Notes: generated from the sequence alone by a model not told the origin. A stretch of 28,051 nt of DNA from Bacteroidales bacterium (GCA_003557765.1 PWNO01000098.1:1-28051); one strand, 5' to 3'. Counted from the first letter of the stretch, positions 1-7,692 are shown. A program made the numbers and translations.

Positions 1-474
1 AAACGCAATGTCCTCATAGAGGCTTCACGCATTGCGCGGGGCAATATCAAGGCACTGGACGCCTTTGATCCCAAGGATTATGATGCCTTGCTTTTTCCGG
101 GCGGCTTTGGTGCGGCCAAAAACCTCTCTTCCTTCGCGTTTGACGGCCCGGACTGCAAAGTGCAGCCGGATGTGGAAAAAGCCATCAAGGGAATGCATAA
201 GGCCGGCAAACCCATCGCAGCATTATGTATTTCCCCGGTCTTGGTAGCTAAAGTGCTCGGAGACGTGAAGATGACCATTGGCCAGGATGAAGGTACGGCG
301 GATGCCATCGGCAAGATGGGTGCCACACACGAAAACACCGATCACGGACAGGTGGTGGTCGACGAAGCCAATAAGGTATTTACCACACCTTGCTATATGC
401 TCGATGCCGACATCGCCCAAATCGGCGAAGGCGCCGAGAACGTGGTGCGTGCCGTGCTAAAACACTTGGCCTGA
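1..474 (+). CDS. elbB: ElbB/DJ-1-like glyoxalase-type protein, 5' truncated
   Basis: The reading frame is open from the first base and stops with TGA at 472-474, giving 157 codons. The visible part matches the C-terminal two thirds of E. coli ElbB as I remember it: the stretch RNVLIEASRIARG, then PGGFGAAKNLSSFAFDG, then the nucleophile-elbow cysteine region ALCISPVL, and late VVDEANKVFTTPCYML. About 60 N-terminal residues lie outside the window. The family is in the class I glutamine amidotransferase/DJ-1/PfpI superfamily; ElbB was first linked to isoprenoid biosynthesis and later described as having glyoxalase activity. The internal TTG at 88 is not the start, because conserved residues precede it. 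Confidence 0.9.
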   Translation, partial: KRNVLIEASRIARGNIKALDAFDPKDYDALLFPGGFGAAKNLSSFAFDGPDCKVQPDVEKAIKGMHKAGKPIAALCISPVLVAKVLGDVKMTIGQDEGTADAIGKMGATHENTDHGQVVVDEANKVFTTPCYMLDADIAQIGEGAENVVRAVLKHLA

Positions 475-542
475 TGGGGAAGGGCGGTGAGGTTTTGGGT
501 TTTGTTATCCAAAGGGAGAACCTCATCTTCCAACCGAAACCC

Positions 543-574
543 TTCATTAGCACATTAACACATTAGCACATTAG
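543..574 (+). repeat. Family B octamer array (CACATTAG type), 4 units
   Basis: Four consecutive 8-nt units, one of them partly diverged, follow the pattern CACAT(T/C)(A/G)(A/G). The array sits in the 299-nt spacer between elbB and the nitroreductase. The preceding bases AACCCTTCATT are nearly the same as those before the family B array near 22408, so a flank seems to travel with the repeat. The rest of this spacer holds only low-complexity sequence and a small perfect hairpin at 609-623. Confidence 0.85.
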
Positions 575-663
575 TCCGTTTATGGATTGCACCCATGTTT
601 TTCAGTGAGATAAATTTTTTATCCGACACATTTTCAGCAAATTGTGGGCTATTTGTGTGAAAG

Positions 664-687
664 CACATTGGCACATTAACACATTAA
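664..687 (+). repeat. Family B octamer array, 3 units
   Basis: Three units in strict 8-nt phase (CACATTGG, CACATTAA, CACATTAA). It is the second copy of family B in the same spacer, about 90 nt from the first and in the same orientation. Confidence 0.8.
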
Positions 688-732
688 GAGGGACTCGGTG
701 TTACAACAACAACGAGACACCGCACCCTTTTC

Positions 733-777
733 TTCTTACTTCTTACTACTTACTTCTACCTACTTCTTACTTCCTAC
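733..777 (+). repeat. Family C heptamer array (TTCTTAC type)
   Basis: About six 7-nt units vary around TTCTTAC/TACTTCT. The array runs into the 3' end of the leftward nitroreductase gene: its stop codon (CTA on the plus strand, 774-776) lies inside the last units. The same family in inverse sense occurs at 5932 and 18042, and in the same sense at 15876. Confidence 0.85.
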
Positions 778-1364
778 ATCTCCGCGGGGTTTCCGAACTT
801 GTCCGCAAAAACAAGCTCCGAAAGCGGCTTACGCTCCCGAGGGGCCTTCTCCATATCGCGGAAATCCGGGTTCAGGTCCTCCAACTCGCCGTGATAGCCA
901 ATAGCCATCATGGTCAGCGGTGTGTGGTCATCAGGAATGGAAAACAGCTCAACAGCTTTTTCCCTGCTGAAACCGCCCATCTGATGGGCAACCAGGCCTT
1001 CTTCCTCGAGCTGGAAGGTGATGTACGACATGCTTTGCCCTACGTCATACTGGTAAACGGCATTGTCTCCGCCCTTTACCGACTTGGTGTTGCCGATGGC
1101 AAGAATCAGTACCGGTGCCTTGCCGGCCCACAGCTGATTGAACTCTACCATGCATTCATGCAGCTTTCCCCAGGTGGCATCTCCCTTATGTCCTACCATG
1201 AAGCGCCATGGCTGCTCATTATAACTCGAAGGAGCCCAGCGGGCAGCCTCGAAAATCCGTTGTATCTTTTCCTTTTCCACAGCCTTGTCCGCAAAAGTGC
1301 GCGGGCTCCAACGCTTCCTGATGATGGGATGAATATCCAATGTGGTGTTTGCTGGTTTGTCCAT
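774..1364 (-). CDS. Nitroreductase family protein (FMN-dependent oxidoreductase)
   Basis: 196 residues, ATG start. It is a compact single-domain NfsB/NfnB-like nitroreductase-fold protein. The N-terminal IIRKRWSPRTFADKAV followed by AARWAPSSYNEQPWRFMVG is the characteristic FMN-binding arrangement (Arg-Ser-x-Arg, then Ala-Pro-Ser-x-x-Asn-x-Gln-Pro-Trp). The length is typical for the family. Members reduce nitroaromatics, quinones or enones with NAD(P)H, and the physiological substrate cannot be inferred here. It is a single gene facing away from tyrS, with a heptamer repeat at its stop codon and another about 64 nt upstream of its start. Confidence 0.9.
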   Translation of the reverse strand: MDKPANTTLDIHPIIRKRWSPRTFADKAVEKEKIQRIFEAARWAPSSYNEQPWRFMVGHKGDATWGKLHECMVEFNQLWAGKAPVLILAIGNTKSVKGGDNAVYQYDVGQSMSYITFQLEEEGLVAHQMGGFSREKAVELFSIPDDHTPLTMMAIGYHGELEDLNPDFRDMEKAPRERKPLSELVFADKFGNPAEM

Positions 1365-1427
1365 TGTTATCTGTTTATGGTTTTACAAATTATTTGTTAT
1401 CTGGGGCTTGTTTTTTGCAGGACTACG

Positions 1428-1462
1428 ATTAGCTTTTTGCTGTTGGCTTTTAGCTTTTGGCA
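1428..1462 (-). repeat. Family D heptamer array (AGCYAAN type), 5 units
   Basis: Five 7-nt units read on the minus strand as AGCTAAT, AGCAAAA, AGCCAAC, AGCTAAA and a diverged unit. The array lies 64-98 nt upstream of the nitroreductase start, in the same sense relative to the downstream gene as the D arrays before tyrS and yihY. Confidence 0.8.
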
Positions 1463-1485
1463 AGAAGACCAAAAGCCTGCGTGCT

Positions 1486-1567
1486 TTCAGGGCGCTGGTG
1501 GGGTGTTGTCCCCTGTTTACCCAAGGCGTTGCCACTGGGCTGAATTAAATTGCCCATTCAGGGCGCT
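1486..1567. repeat. REP-like palindromic element with TTCAGGGCGCT direct repeats
   Basis: The 11-mer TTCAGGGCGCT occurs at 1486-1496 and again at 1557-1567. Between the two lie a GGGG/CCCC hairpin near 1500-1513 and a CCCAAGGC/GCCACTGGG hairpin near 1520-1540. I recall palindromic repeats of this CCCAAGGC...GGGC...TTCAGGGCG type being dispersed in Bacteroidota genomes, which would fit a REP or non-autonomous IS200-like element, but I could not verify copy number. No coding sequence in it is convincing. Confidence 0.55.
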
Positions 1568-1796
1568 CTGCTGCAAGCGATGAATAATCATCTTCCTGTG
1601 TGTCAAAAAACTTGTTCCCGAATGATCGGGATTTGCAAGATGGGCGTTTACTGACTTTTATGATGAAAAAATTCTTCTACTCAATACAACAACCCCGGCA
1701 CCGCATTGTTTAGCACACCAGTGTCATGTCAACGCTAATCTTGCCGGCCTAAGTTTTGATCTTTTTCCTCATCCCTGAAAAAGAAATTTCTTACAT

Positions 1797-1824
1797 CGCG
1801 CATGCTATGCGCGGTTTTATTTTT
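1797..1824 (+). terminator. Perfect hairpin followed by a T-rich tract
   Basis: A 7-bp perfect stem (CGCGCAT, loop GCT, ATGCGCG) at 1797-1813 is followed by GTTTTATTTTT. It has the form of a rho-independent terminator on the plus strand. No plus-strand gene is visible just upstream, since the nitroreductase is on the other strand. It may end an unrecognised small transcript or insulate the tyrS promoter at 1919. I saw no gene in the rest of the 722-nt spacer 1365-2086. Confidence 0.5.
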
Positions 1825-1918
1825 GAGCTGAGAAGAAAACGCTGCAACCTAACCGACACAGTATCATTGACACGAGACCAGAATGACGGGAGTTAGCCAA
1901 CCGTATTTACAAAGTCAT

Positions 1919-1926
1919 TATCTTTG
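1919..1926 (+). promoter_or_regulatory. Bacteroidetes-type -7 box (TATCTTTG) for tyrS
   Basis: TATCTTTG fits the TAnnTTTG -7 consensus. No clear -33 TTTG is present at the usual distance. It would give a leader of about 150 nt for tyrS containing the D and A repeat arrays. Confidence 0.5.
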
Positions 1927-1943
1927 TCTGCTGTTTTGACAAA

Positions 1944-2000
1944 AGCCAACAGCCCAAAGCTAACAGGCAAAAACCAATGACCAAAAAACCTACAGCCAAC
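1944..2000 (+). repeat. Family D heptamer array upstream of tyrS
   Basis: About eight 7-nt units, such as AGCCAAC, AGCCCAA, AGCTAAC, AACCAAT and AGCCAAC, with one extra A at 1986. It begins about 18 nt after the tyrS -7 box and is followed 3 nt later by the family A array. The same D-then-A order occurs upstream of yihY. Confidence 0.85.
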
Positions 2001-2003
2001 CCG

Positions 2004-2067
2004 GACTTTTCTACCTTTCGACCTTTCGACATTTTGACCTTTTGTCTTTTTGTCTTTTTGTCCTTAA
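2004..2067 (+). repeat. Family A octamer array (GWCNTTTN), 8 units
   Basis: Eight units in perfect 8-nt phase with no indel. Positions 1, 3 and 5-7 are near-constant (G, C, TTT); positions 2, 4 and 8 vary. GAC units come first and GTC units last, a polarity also seen at 21236 and 15735. The array ends 19 nt before the tyrS ATG. Confidence 0.9.
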
Positions 2068-2086
2068 AAAATAAACAACAACGCGA

Positions 2087-3361
2087 ATGAATTTTGTTGA
2101 AGAACTGAAATGGCGGGGCATGCTGCACGATTTTATGCCCGGCACCGAAGAACAACTACAGAAGGAGATGACAACTGCCTATGTGGGAATCGATCCGACA
2201 GCGGATTCTCTGCATATCGGACACCTGGTGTCGATCATGATGCTGAAACACCTGCAGCGTGCTGGTCATAAACCACTCGCATTGGTTGGTGGCGCCACCG
2301 GCATGATTGGTGATCCAAGCGGTAAAAGCGAAGAACGCAGCCTGCTCACCGAAGAAGAACTGCGCCACAATGAAGAGGCCATCAAAAAACAATTGCTGCG
2401 CTTCCTCGACTTTGAAAAGGGTGAAAACCGTGCAGAGATCGTCAACAACTACGACTGGATGATAGGCTTTTCCTTCCTGGGCTTCCTGCGAGAGGTAGGC
2501 AAGCACCTGACCGTAAACTACATGATGGCTAAGGATTCAGTAAAAAAGCGCCTTGAAACCGGACTCTCGTTTACCGAGTTCACCTATCAGCTGGTGCAGG
2601 GATACGACTACCTCTTTCTTTATCAGCACAAGAACTGTAAGCTTCAGATGGGGGGCAGCGACCAGTGGGGCAATATCACCACAGGAGCAGAGTTGATCCG
2701 TCGCAAGACAGGCGGTGAGGTGTACGCCCTCACATGCCCGCTGATCACCAAAGCCGATGGCAACAAGTTTGGCAAGACCGAACAGGGCAATGTGTGGCTT
2801 GATCCGCGCTATACTTCTCCCTACCATTTTTACCAGTTCTGGCTAAACTGTTCTGATGTGGACACGGAAAGGTATATCAAAATATTTACCCTGCTTTCGA
2901 AGGAGGAAATTGAAAGCCTTATCAAACAGCATCACGAAGCACCACATCAGCGCCTGCTGCAGAAAACACTGGCTGAAGACATCACTGTGCGGGTGCACGG
3001 GCGGGAAGCCTATGACACCGCTGTGGAAGCCTCTGGCATCCTGTTTGGCAAAGGCACCACTGAAGCCCTGCACAAAATCCCCGAGGATGTCTTCCTGGCT
3101 GTTTTTGATGGCGTACCCCTGTTTGACGTGTCGCGTGATGAAGTGCTTCAGGGAATGGATCTCACTTCTTTTCTTGCTGAAAAAACCGGCATCGCCAAAT
3201 CCAAAGGGGAAGCGCGGCGCATGCTCAAGGAAGGCAGCGTGAGCATCAACAAGCAAAAGGTCACGGAAGAAACCAAAGTGGATGCATCGCACCTCATCAA
3301 TGACAAATATGTGGTGGTGCAACGGGGGAAAAAGAATTATTTCCTGGTGAAAGCACAATAG
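2087..3361 (+). CDS. tyrS: Tyrosyl-tRNA synthetase
   Basis: 424 residues, the usual length for bacterial class I TyrRS. It attaches tyrosine to tRNA-Tyr in the cytoplasm. The class I signature HIGH is at residues 43-46 within [11 protein letters not shown]. The tyrosine-binding region [14 protein letters not shown] is near 166-179 and [12 protein letters not shown] near 189-200. The KMSKS-equivalent KFGKT is at 227-231. The C-terminal ~65 residues form an S4-like RNA-binding domain ([19 protein letters not shown]). The ATG at 2087 gives the conserved N-terminus [11 protein letters not shown]. The gene is monocistronic as seen here, with a long repeat-filled leader. Confidence 0.97.
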   Translation: MNFVEELKWRGMLHDFMPGTEEQLQKEMTTAYVGIDPTADSLHIGHLVSIMMLKHLQRAGHKPLALVGGATGMIGDPSGKSEERSLLTEEELRHNEEAIKKQLLRFLDFEKGENRAEIVNNYDWMIGFSFLGFLREVGKHLTVNYMMAKDSVKKRLETGLSFTEFTYQLVQGYDYLFLYQHKNCKLQMGGSDQWGNITTGAELIRRKTGGEVYALTCPLITKADGNKFGKTEQGNVWLDPRYTSPYHFYQFWLNCSDVDTERYIKIFTLLSKEEIESLIKQHHEAPHQRLLQKTLAEDITVRVHGREAYDTAVEASGILFGKGTTEALHKIPEDVFLAVFDGVPLFDVSRDEVLQGMDLTSFLAEKTGIAKSKGEARRMLKEGSVSINKQKVTEETKVDASHLINDKYVVVQRGKKNYFLVKAQ

Positions 3362-3363
3362 AA

Positions 3364-3440
3364 AGGTTTTGAGGAATGAAGTTACCTGAGGCATTTGTGT
3401 GCATCTGTGAAAACGATTTGTGTTAATTTGTGGATATCTT
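3364..3440 (+). repeat. Dispersed repeat E, long copy 1
   Basis: A roughly 75-nt sequence starting AGGTTTTGAGG and containing GAGGCATTTGTGTG, then ATTTGTG-spaced motifs, ending TTTGTGGATATCTT. It is clearly homologous to 21110-21178 (same order, scattered substitutions, one short indel). It begins 3 nt after the tyrS stop. Confidence 0.85.
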
Positions 3441-3519
3441 AACTTCAAACCTCAATCCCACATAACCCTTTCATAGATCAAATTTATTGAAATTAACAAG
3501 TAACCCAAATACTATAAAT

Positions 3520-5931
3520 ATGCCGAAGAATACATCAACATCTCCAATGGCATTGTTTGCCGCCCTGCTGGTAGCTACCAGCCTTTGGTCGTGCCAGCCA
3601 CGCCCTGACAGAATTTTCCCGGACGGTGAAGCTATCTTTGGCCTGGCCTCACCCGTGCAGCTTGAAGGGGATACCACCACGGTTGTGCTGACAGACTATT
3701 TTGTGATGGGCACCGAAGCCGGCATCGACTCTGTAACAGGGCCCGACAGATTTGGTTATATGCTTGCCGGCGACCGCCAATACCTGAAGATCTATACCCG
3801 TTCACAATTCACCCCCCATCTCTCAGAAATAAAAATCTGGGAAAGCGGCACCCCATATAGCCTGATTGTCAAGCGAGATAAAAGGGAGCGGTTTACATTC
3901 AAGTTCGACCCTCAGGGTGAAAATTACCGAAACGTAGCGTTGCGTGGCGAGATGAACGACTGGAACGCGAGCGCCAATCCCATGCATCTCATCGACGGGG
4001 TTTGGCAAACGACGCTTGAATTGAATCCCGGCCGCTACCAATACCAGATCAGGGCAGATGGTGAAGACATGCTGGATCCCAACAACCCCAACGTGGTGGA
4101 CAACAACATTGGCGGCTTCAACTCCCTGCTTGAGGTTGGCCAGGTAGACCGTGATGTGGCTCCACGATTATACCCTGAAAGCCACAGACGCTACAAAGTG
4201 AACATTGGCAAGGATAATGATGTGGATGACATTTTTGTCCTCTGGCAAAACTTTCGCATTCCGGATGTATATGTGACCACCCACGACGGCCTGATCCAGG
4301 TACAGGTGCCTGGCGATGCCAAAGATAAGCCACGGAGCTTCCTGCGTATCTGGGCGCAAAACGAACATGGGCCTTCAAACGACTTGCTGATACCACTTAC
4401 ACATGGCCGTCCGGTTACAGAGCCTGGTCAGCTGACCCGTGAGGATCACGAGGCCACCATCATGTACTTTCTCATGATCGACCGCTTCTACAATGGCAAC
4501 CCTGATAATGATGAACCTGTGGATGATCCCGAGGTGGCTGACCGTGCCAACTACCACGGCGGAGATCTGGCAGGCGTCCGGAAAAAGATAGAAGAAGGCT
4601 ATTTCGACATGCTCGGCATCAATACCATCTGGATGACCCCCATCACCCAGAACCCACAGGATGCCTTTTTTGAGCATCCGGAGCCGCAGCGCAAATATAC
4701 CGGTTACCATGGCTACTGGCCGGTATCACTCACCACGGTAGACCATCGTTTTGGCACCGAGGAGGAATTAAAAGACCTGCTTTCACAAGCGCATGGCAAC
4801 AACATGAATATGCTGCTCGATTTTGTGGCCAACCACGTGCACGAAGAGAATCCACTTATCCGCGAAAACCCAGAATGGGCAACGACTTTGAATCTGCCCG
4901 ATGGCCGAAAGAACATCAGGCTTTGGGATGAGCACAGGCTGACCACATGGTTCGACACTTTCCTGCCCACCCTTGACCATTCGCGCCCGGAAGTCGTCGA
5001 CCTGATGACCGACAGTGCCTTCTTCTGGATCGAAAAATACCATTTCGACGGCTTCCGCCACGATGCCACCAAGCACATCCACCTGGAGTTCTGGCGCGAG
5101 ATGACCCGTAAGCTAAAGGAAGACTACATGATCCCCAATGACCGCAGGCTCTACCAGATCGGGGAGACCTTCGGCAGCCGCGAACTGATCGGCGAATATG
5201 TGGGCAGCGGACTCCTCGATGGACAGTTTGACTTTAACCTCTATTTCGATGCCCGGTCCGTCTTCGGCCAGGATGAATCCTCCTTTGAAACCCTGGATTA
5301 CAGCATATATCAGACCTTTGACCACTATGGCTACCAGCACCTGATGGGAAACATTACCGGAAACCACGACCTGCCCCGTTTCATTTCCCTGGCAGGTGGC
5401 GATCTTCGCTGGGATGAAGACGACACCGAGCCTGGCTGGGAACGCGAGATCAATGTGGGTGACCCCGTTGGATATGACCGCCTTTCACAATTGACGGCCT
5501 TCATCATGACCATCCCCGGCGTGCCCGTGCTCTATTATGGCGATGAAATCGGACTGCCGGGCGCAAGCGATCCTGACAGCCGCCGCCCGATGAAGTTTGA
5601 TAACCTGACCGACAGACAACAGGATGTGCGGGACAGGGCAGCCAAATTGGGACATCTGCGCAATGATAACCTCGCATTTGTATACGGCGACTTTGACACA
5701 CTGAAGCTGGGAAAGCACATCTGGGCATACAGCCGCTCCTATTTTGGCGAAAACGCCATCGTGGTCTTTAACAAGAGCGACGAAGACCAGGTTGTCCGGT
5801 TTGAGATTCCGGAAAAGCTGAGGAATACCCGCTATCAGGCGCATTTTGGAAGTGAGTTTGCTGCGGACGAAGGGAAGATGGAGGTTGCCGTGCCAGCGAA
5901 TGGGTATGAGGTGCTCACGGGGAAGAAGTGA
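3520..5931 (+). CDS. GH13 alpha-amylase-family lipoprotein with N-terminal beta domains
   Basis: 803 residues from the ATG at 3520. An in-frame TTG at 3487 is less likely because it would put a polar stretch before the signal peptide. The lipoprotein signal ends in lipobox LWSC (Cys25), so the protein is probably anchored in the envelope. Residues ~125-205 (YRNVALRGEMNDWN, GRYQYQIRADG) look like a CBM48/E-set glycan-binding domain, followed by another beta domain to ~295. The GH13 barrel follows: region I DFVANH 434-439, region II GFRHDATKH with nucleophile Asp515, acid/base Glu549 in QIGETF, and HD at 616-617 in GNHD. All catalytic residues are present. Likely substrates are starch, maltodextrins or cyclodextrins (neopullulanase/SusA-like), though exact specificity is unknown. 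A second GH13 lipoprotein follows 125 nt downstream on the same strand. Confidence 0.92.
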   Translation: MPKNTSTSPMALFAALLVATSLWSCQPRPDRIFPDGEAIFGLASPVQLEGDTTTVVLTDYFVMGTEAGIDSVTGPDRFGYMLAGDRQYLKIYTRSQFTPHLSEIKIWESGTPYSLIVKRDKRERFTFKFDPQGENYRNVALRGEMNDWNASANPMHLIDGVWQTTLELNPGRYQYQIRADGEDMLDPNNPNVVDNNIGGFNSLLEVGQVDRDVAPRLYPESHRRYKVNIGKDNDVDDIFVLWQNFRIPDVYVTTHDGLIQVQVPGDAKDKPRSFLRIWAQNEHGPSNDLLIPLTHGRPVTEPGQLTREDHEATIMYFLMIDRFYNGNPDNDEPVDDPEVADRANYHGGDLAGVRKKIEEGYFDMLGINTIWMTPITQNPQDAFFEHPEPQRKYTGYHGYWPVSLTTVDHRFGTEEELKDLLSQAHGNNMNMLLDFVANHVHEENPLIRENPEWATTLNLPDGRKNIRLWDEHRLTTWFDTFLPTLDHSRPEVVDLMTDSAFFWIEKYHFDGFRHDATKHIHLEFWREMTRKLKEDYMIPNDRRLYQIGETFGSRELIGEYVGSGLLDGQFDFNLYFDARSVFGQDESSFETLDYSIYQTFDHYGYQHLMGNITGNHDLPRFISLAGGDLRWDEDDTEPGWEREINVGDPVGYDRLSQLTAFIMTIPGVPVLYYGDEIGLPGASDPDSRRPMKFDNLTDRQQDVRDRAAKLGHLRNDNLAFVYGDFDTLKLGKHIWAYSRSYFGENAIVVFNKSDEDQVVRFEIPEKLRNTRYQAHFGSEFAADEGKMEVAVPANGYEVLTGKK

Positions 5932-5959
5932 GTAAGAAGTAATTAGTAAGCAGTAAGTG
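5932..5959 (+). repeat. Family C heptamer array (GTAAGNA), 4 units
   Basis: GTAAGAA, GTAATTA, GTAAGCA and GTAAGTG in exact 7-nt phase. It begins at the base after the amylase TGA, and the last seven coding bases GAAGTGA already resemble a unit. The orientation is inverted relative to the array at 733. Confidence 0.85.
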
Positions 5960-5966
5960 GATAACC

Positions 5967-5990
5967 GAGGCATTTGTGAGCATTTGTGCA
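5967..5990 (+). repeat. Dispersed repeat E, partial copy
   Basis: GAGGCATTTGTGAGCATTTG, then TGCA, matches the central part of repeat E. It follows the heptamer array directly, a C-then-E order that is reversed at 15831-15903. Confidence 0.6.
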
Positions 5991-6056
5991 ACTAACCACA
6001 ATACCCAATAACCCTTTTGTTCTGCAACTATTTAGTAACCAAATAAATATAAAACG

Positions 6057-7448
6057 ATGAAAAAAACAAGATTGCACATGTATCCGCTTCTTCTGATGGC
6101 CTTCGTGGTGGTGACGATGATCGCCTGTGGCCCGGCTCCTGAGAGGGATCGTGAGGTCGCTGACAAGGAGATCAGCGCCGTGAGTCATCCCAAGTGGAGC
6201 ATGAACGCCAACATTTATGAGGTGAACGTGCGTCAGTATACGCCGGAAGGAACATTTGAAGCCTTCGGTGAGCACCTCCAACGCCTGGAAGACATGGGCG
6301 TGGACATCCTGTGGTTCATGCCCATTCAGCCAATTGGCGAAAAGAACCGCAAAGGCACCTTGGGCAGCTACTATTCGATCAAGGATTACACAGCCGCAAA
6401 TCCGGAGTTTGGCACACTTGCCGATTTCCAGCGGCTCGTAAATGAGGCCCATGAGCGGGGAATGTATGTCATCCTCGACTGGGTGGCTAACCATACCGCC
6501 TGGGATCATTATTGGACAGAGACCAATCCTGAATTTTATGAAACCGATGCCGATGGCAACTTTCTTCCGCCTAATGAAGACTGGACGGACGTACTGCAGC
6601 TCGATTATGCCAATGAAGCCATGCGTGATGCCATGATCGACGAAATGCGTTTCTGGGTTGAGGAGATCGGTATCGACGGCTTTCGCTGTGATGTGGCCTA
6701 CCTGGTGCCTACGGAGTTCTGGAATCGTGCCCGACAGGAATTGGAAGGCGTCAAAGAGGTCTTCATGCTTGCAGAAGCAGAACATCCAGAACTGCACTAC
6801 CATGCATTTGAAGCAGGCTATGGCTGGACACTGCATCATATCATGAACGACGTCGCTGCTGGTGAAAAAACGGTAGCTGATATAGACAACTATTTCCGGG
6901 AACAGGCAGAAGACGGCTTCCCTTATGGTGCCTATAAGATGTATTTCATTACCAACCACGATGAAAACTCATGGGCTGGCACCGAGTTTGACCGCCTGGG
7001 TGATGGCGTGGAGGCATTTGCCGTGTTTACAGCCACCATCCCGGGAACCATCCTGATCTATAGCGGCCAGGAAGCCGGCTTCGACCGGATGCTCGAATTC
7101 TTTGAGAAAGACCAGATCGACTGGGAAGATTACAAGTATCACGACTTTTACAAAAAACTCCTTCACCTCAAACGGGAAAACAAGGCGCTCTGGAACGGCG
7201 ATTTTGGCGGCGAGATGATCCGTGTGCACACCAATTACGATGAGCAGGTGTTTTCATTTGTACGTGAAGAAGATGGCGACAGGGTGTTTGTGGTACTTAA
7301 CCTTTCGGATGAGGCCTTAGACGTGGACTTTGCCGGGGATGCCTTTGCCGGCCAGTACACCGAACTGTTCACGGGAGATAACTTCGACATGGATTCCGGA
7401 TTGTCAATGAGCTTGGAACCTTGGGGTTACCACCTGTTTCACAACTGA
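6057..7448 (+). CDS. GH13 alpha-amylase-family lipoprotein, compact form
   Basis: 463 residues, ATG start. The signal peptide has lipobox MIAC (Cys24), so this is a predicted envelope lipoprotein like its upstream neighbour. The barrel begins almost at once (ANIYEVNVRQYTPEG) with no extra N-terminal domain. Region I DWVANH is at 141-146, region II GFRCD has Arg210 and nucleophile Asp212, general acid Glu240 lies in MLAEAEH, and FITNHDEN has His301-Asp302. A short C-terminal beta domain (~385-463) ends the protein. All catalytic residues are present. It probably hydrolyses or transfers alpha-1,4-glucans, but the exact specificity cannot be read. With the gene at 3520 it makes a two-gene glycan-processing pair without visible SusC/SusD partners in this window. 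Confidence 0.92.
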   Translation: MKKTRLHMYPLLLMAFVVVTMIACGPAPERDREVADKEISAVSHPKWSMNANIYEVNVRQYTPEGTFEAFGEHLQRLEDMGVDILWFMPIQPIGEKNRKGTLGSYYSIKDYTAANPEFGTLADFQRLVNEAHERGMYVILDWVANHTAWDHYWTETNPEFYETDADGNFLPPNEDWTDVLQLDYANEAMRDAMIDEMRFWVEEIGIDGFRCDVAYLVPTEFWNRARQELEGVKEVFMLAEAEHPELHYHAFEAGYGWTLHHIMNDVAAGEKTVADIDNYFREQAEDGFPYGAYKMYFITNHDENSWAGTEFDRLGDGVEAFAVFTATIPGTILIYSGQEAGFDRMLEFFEKDQIDWEDYKYHDFYKKLLHLKRENKALWNGDFGGEMIRVHTNYDEQVFSFVREEDGDRVFVVLNLSDEALDVDFAGDAFAGQYTELFTGDNFDMDSGLSMSLEPWGYHLFHN

Positions 7449-7524
7449 TCATCGCCCAGCAGCCCCGGTCATCTGTTAGAAGTTTTAAAAAGTTGTTAGC
7501 CAATCCGCTGCGGTTTTGTTGTGT

Positions 7525-7563
7525 GCCGAGGGTCGCCGAGGATGTCGCTGAGGATCTCAGAGG
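7525..7563 (+). repeat. Degenerate GCCGAGG/GCTGAGG tandem motif
   Basis: Four copies of a GCCGAGG-like core (7525, 7535, 7547 and 7557) are spaced by 3-6 nt. It lies in the 451-nt spacer between the second amylase and yihY. It resembles the other phased intergenic arrays but is less regular. Confidence 0.45.
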
Positions 7564-7658
7564 AAACAATCGTTGGCCGCCAGGTCAACATGTGTAACAA
7601 AAACACCCTTGCGTTTGAATGCCTTGTCTCAAAGGATTCATCCAGGGCAGCATACTTA

Positions 7659-7692
7659 CGGCACCCGGCAGCAGGCCGGGGTGCCGTTTTTT
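7659..7692 (+). terminator. Strong rho-independent terminator
   Basis: An 8-bp perfect stem (CGGCACCC at 7659-7666 with GGGTGCCG at 7679-7686) encloses a loop that can form a further GGC/GCC pairing. Six T follow at 7687-7692. It lies about 210 nt after the second amylase stop, so it either ends a long 3' UTR or belongs to a small RNA located in 7449-7658. Confidence 0.85.

Noticed and set aside
642..1583. Rightward ORF of 313 codons covering the nitroreductase region
   Set aside because: It is antisense to a clear nitroreductase, has a Cys/Trp/Leu-rich composition and begins in repeat sequence.
1907..2155. Leftward ORF with a MSKGRKVEKS-like sequence upstream of tyrS
   Set aside because: It is a translation of the D and A repeat arrays; such repeat-derived peptides are artefacts.
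3487..3519. TTG start for the first amylase
   Set aside because: The ATG at 3520 places the signal peptide correctly; the upstream residues are polar and not signal-like.
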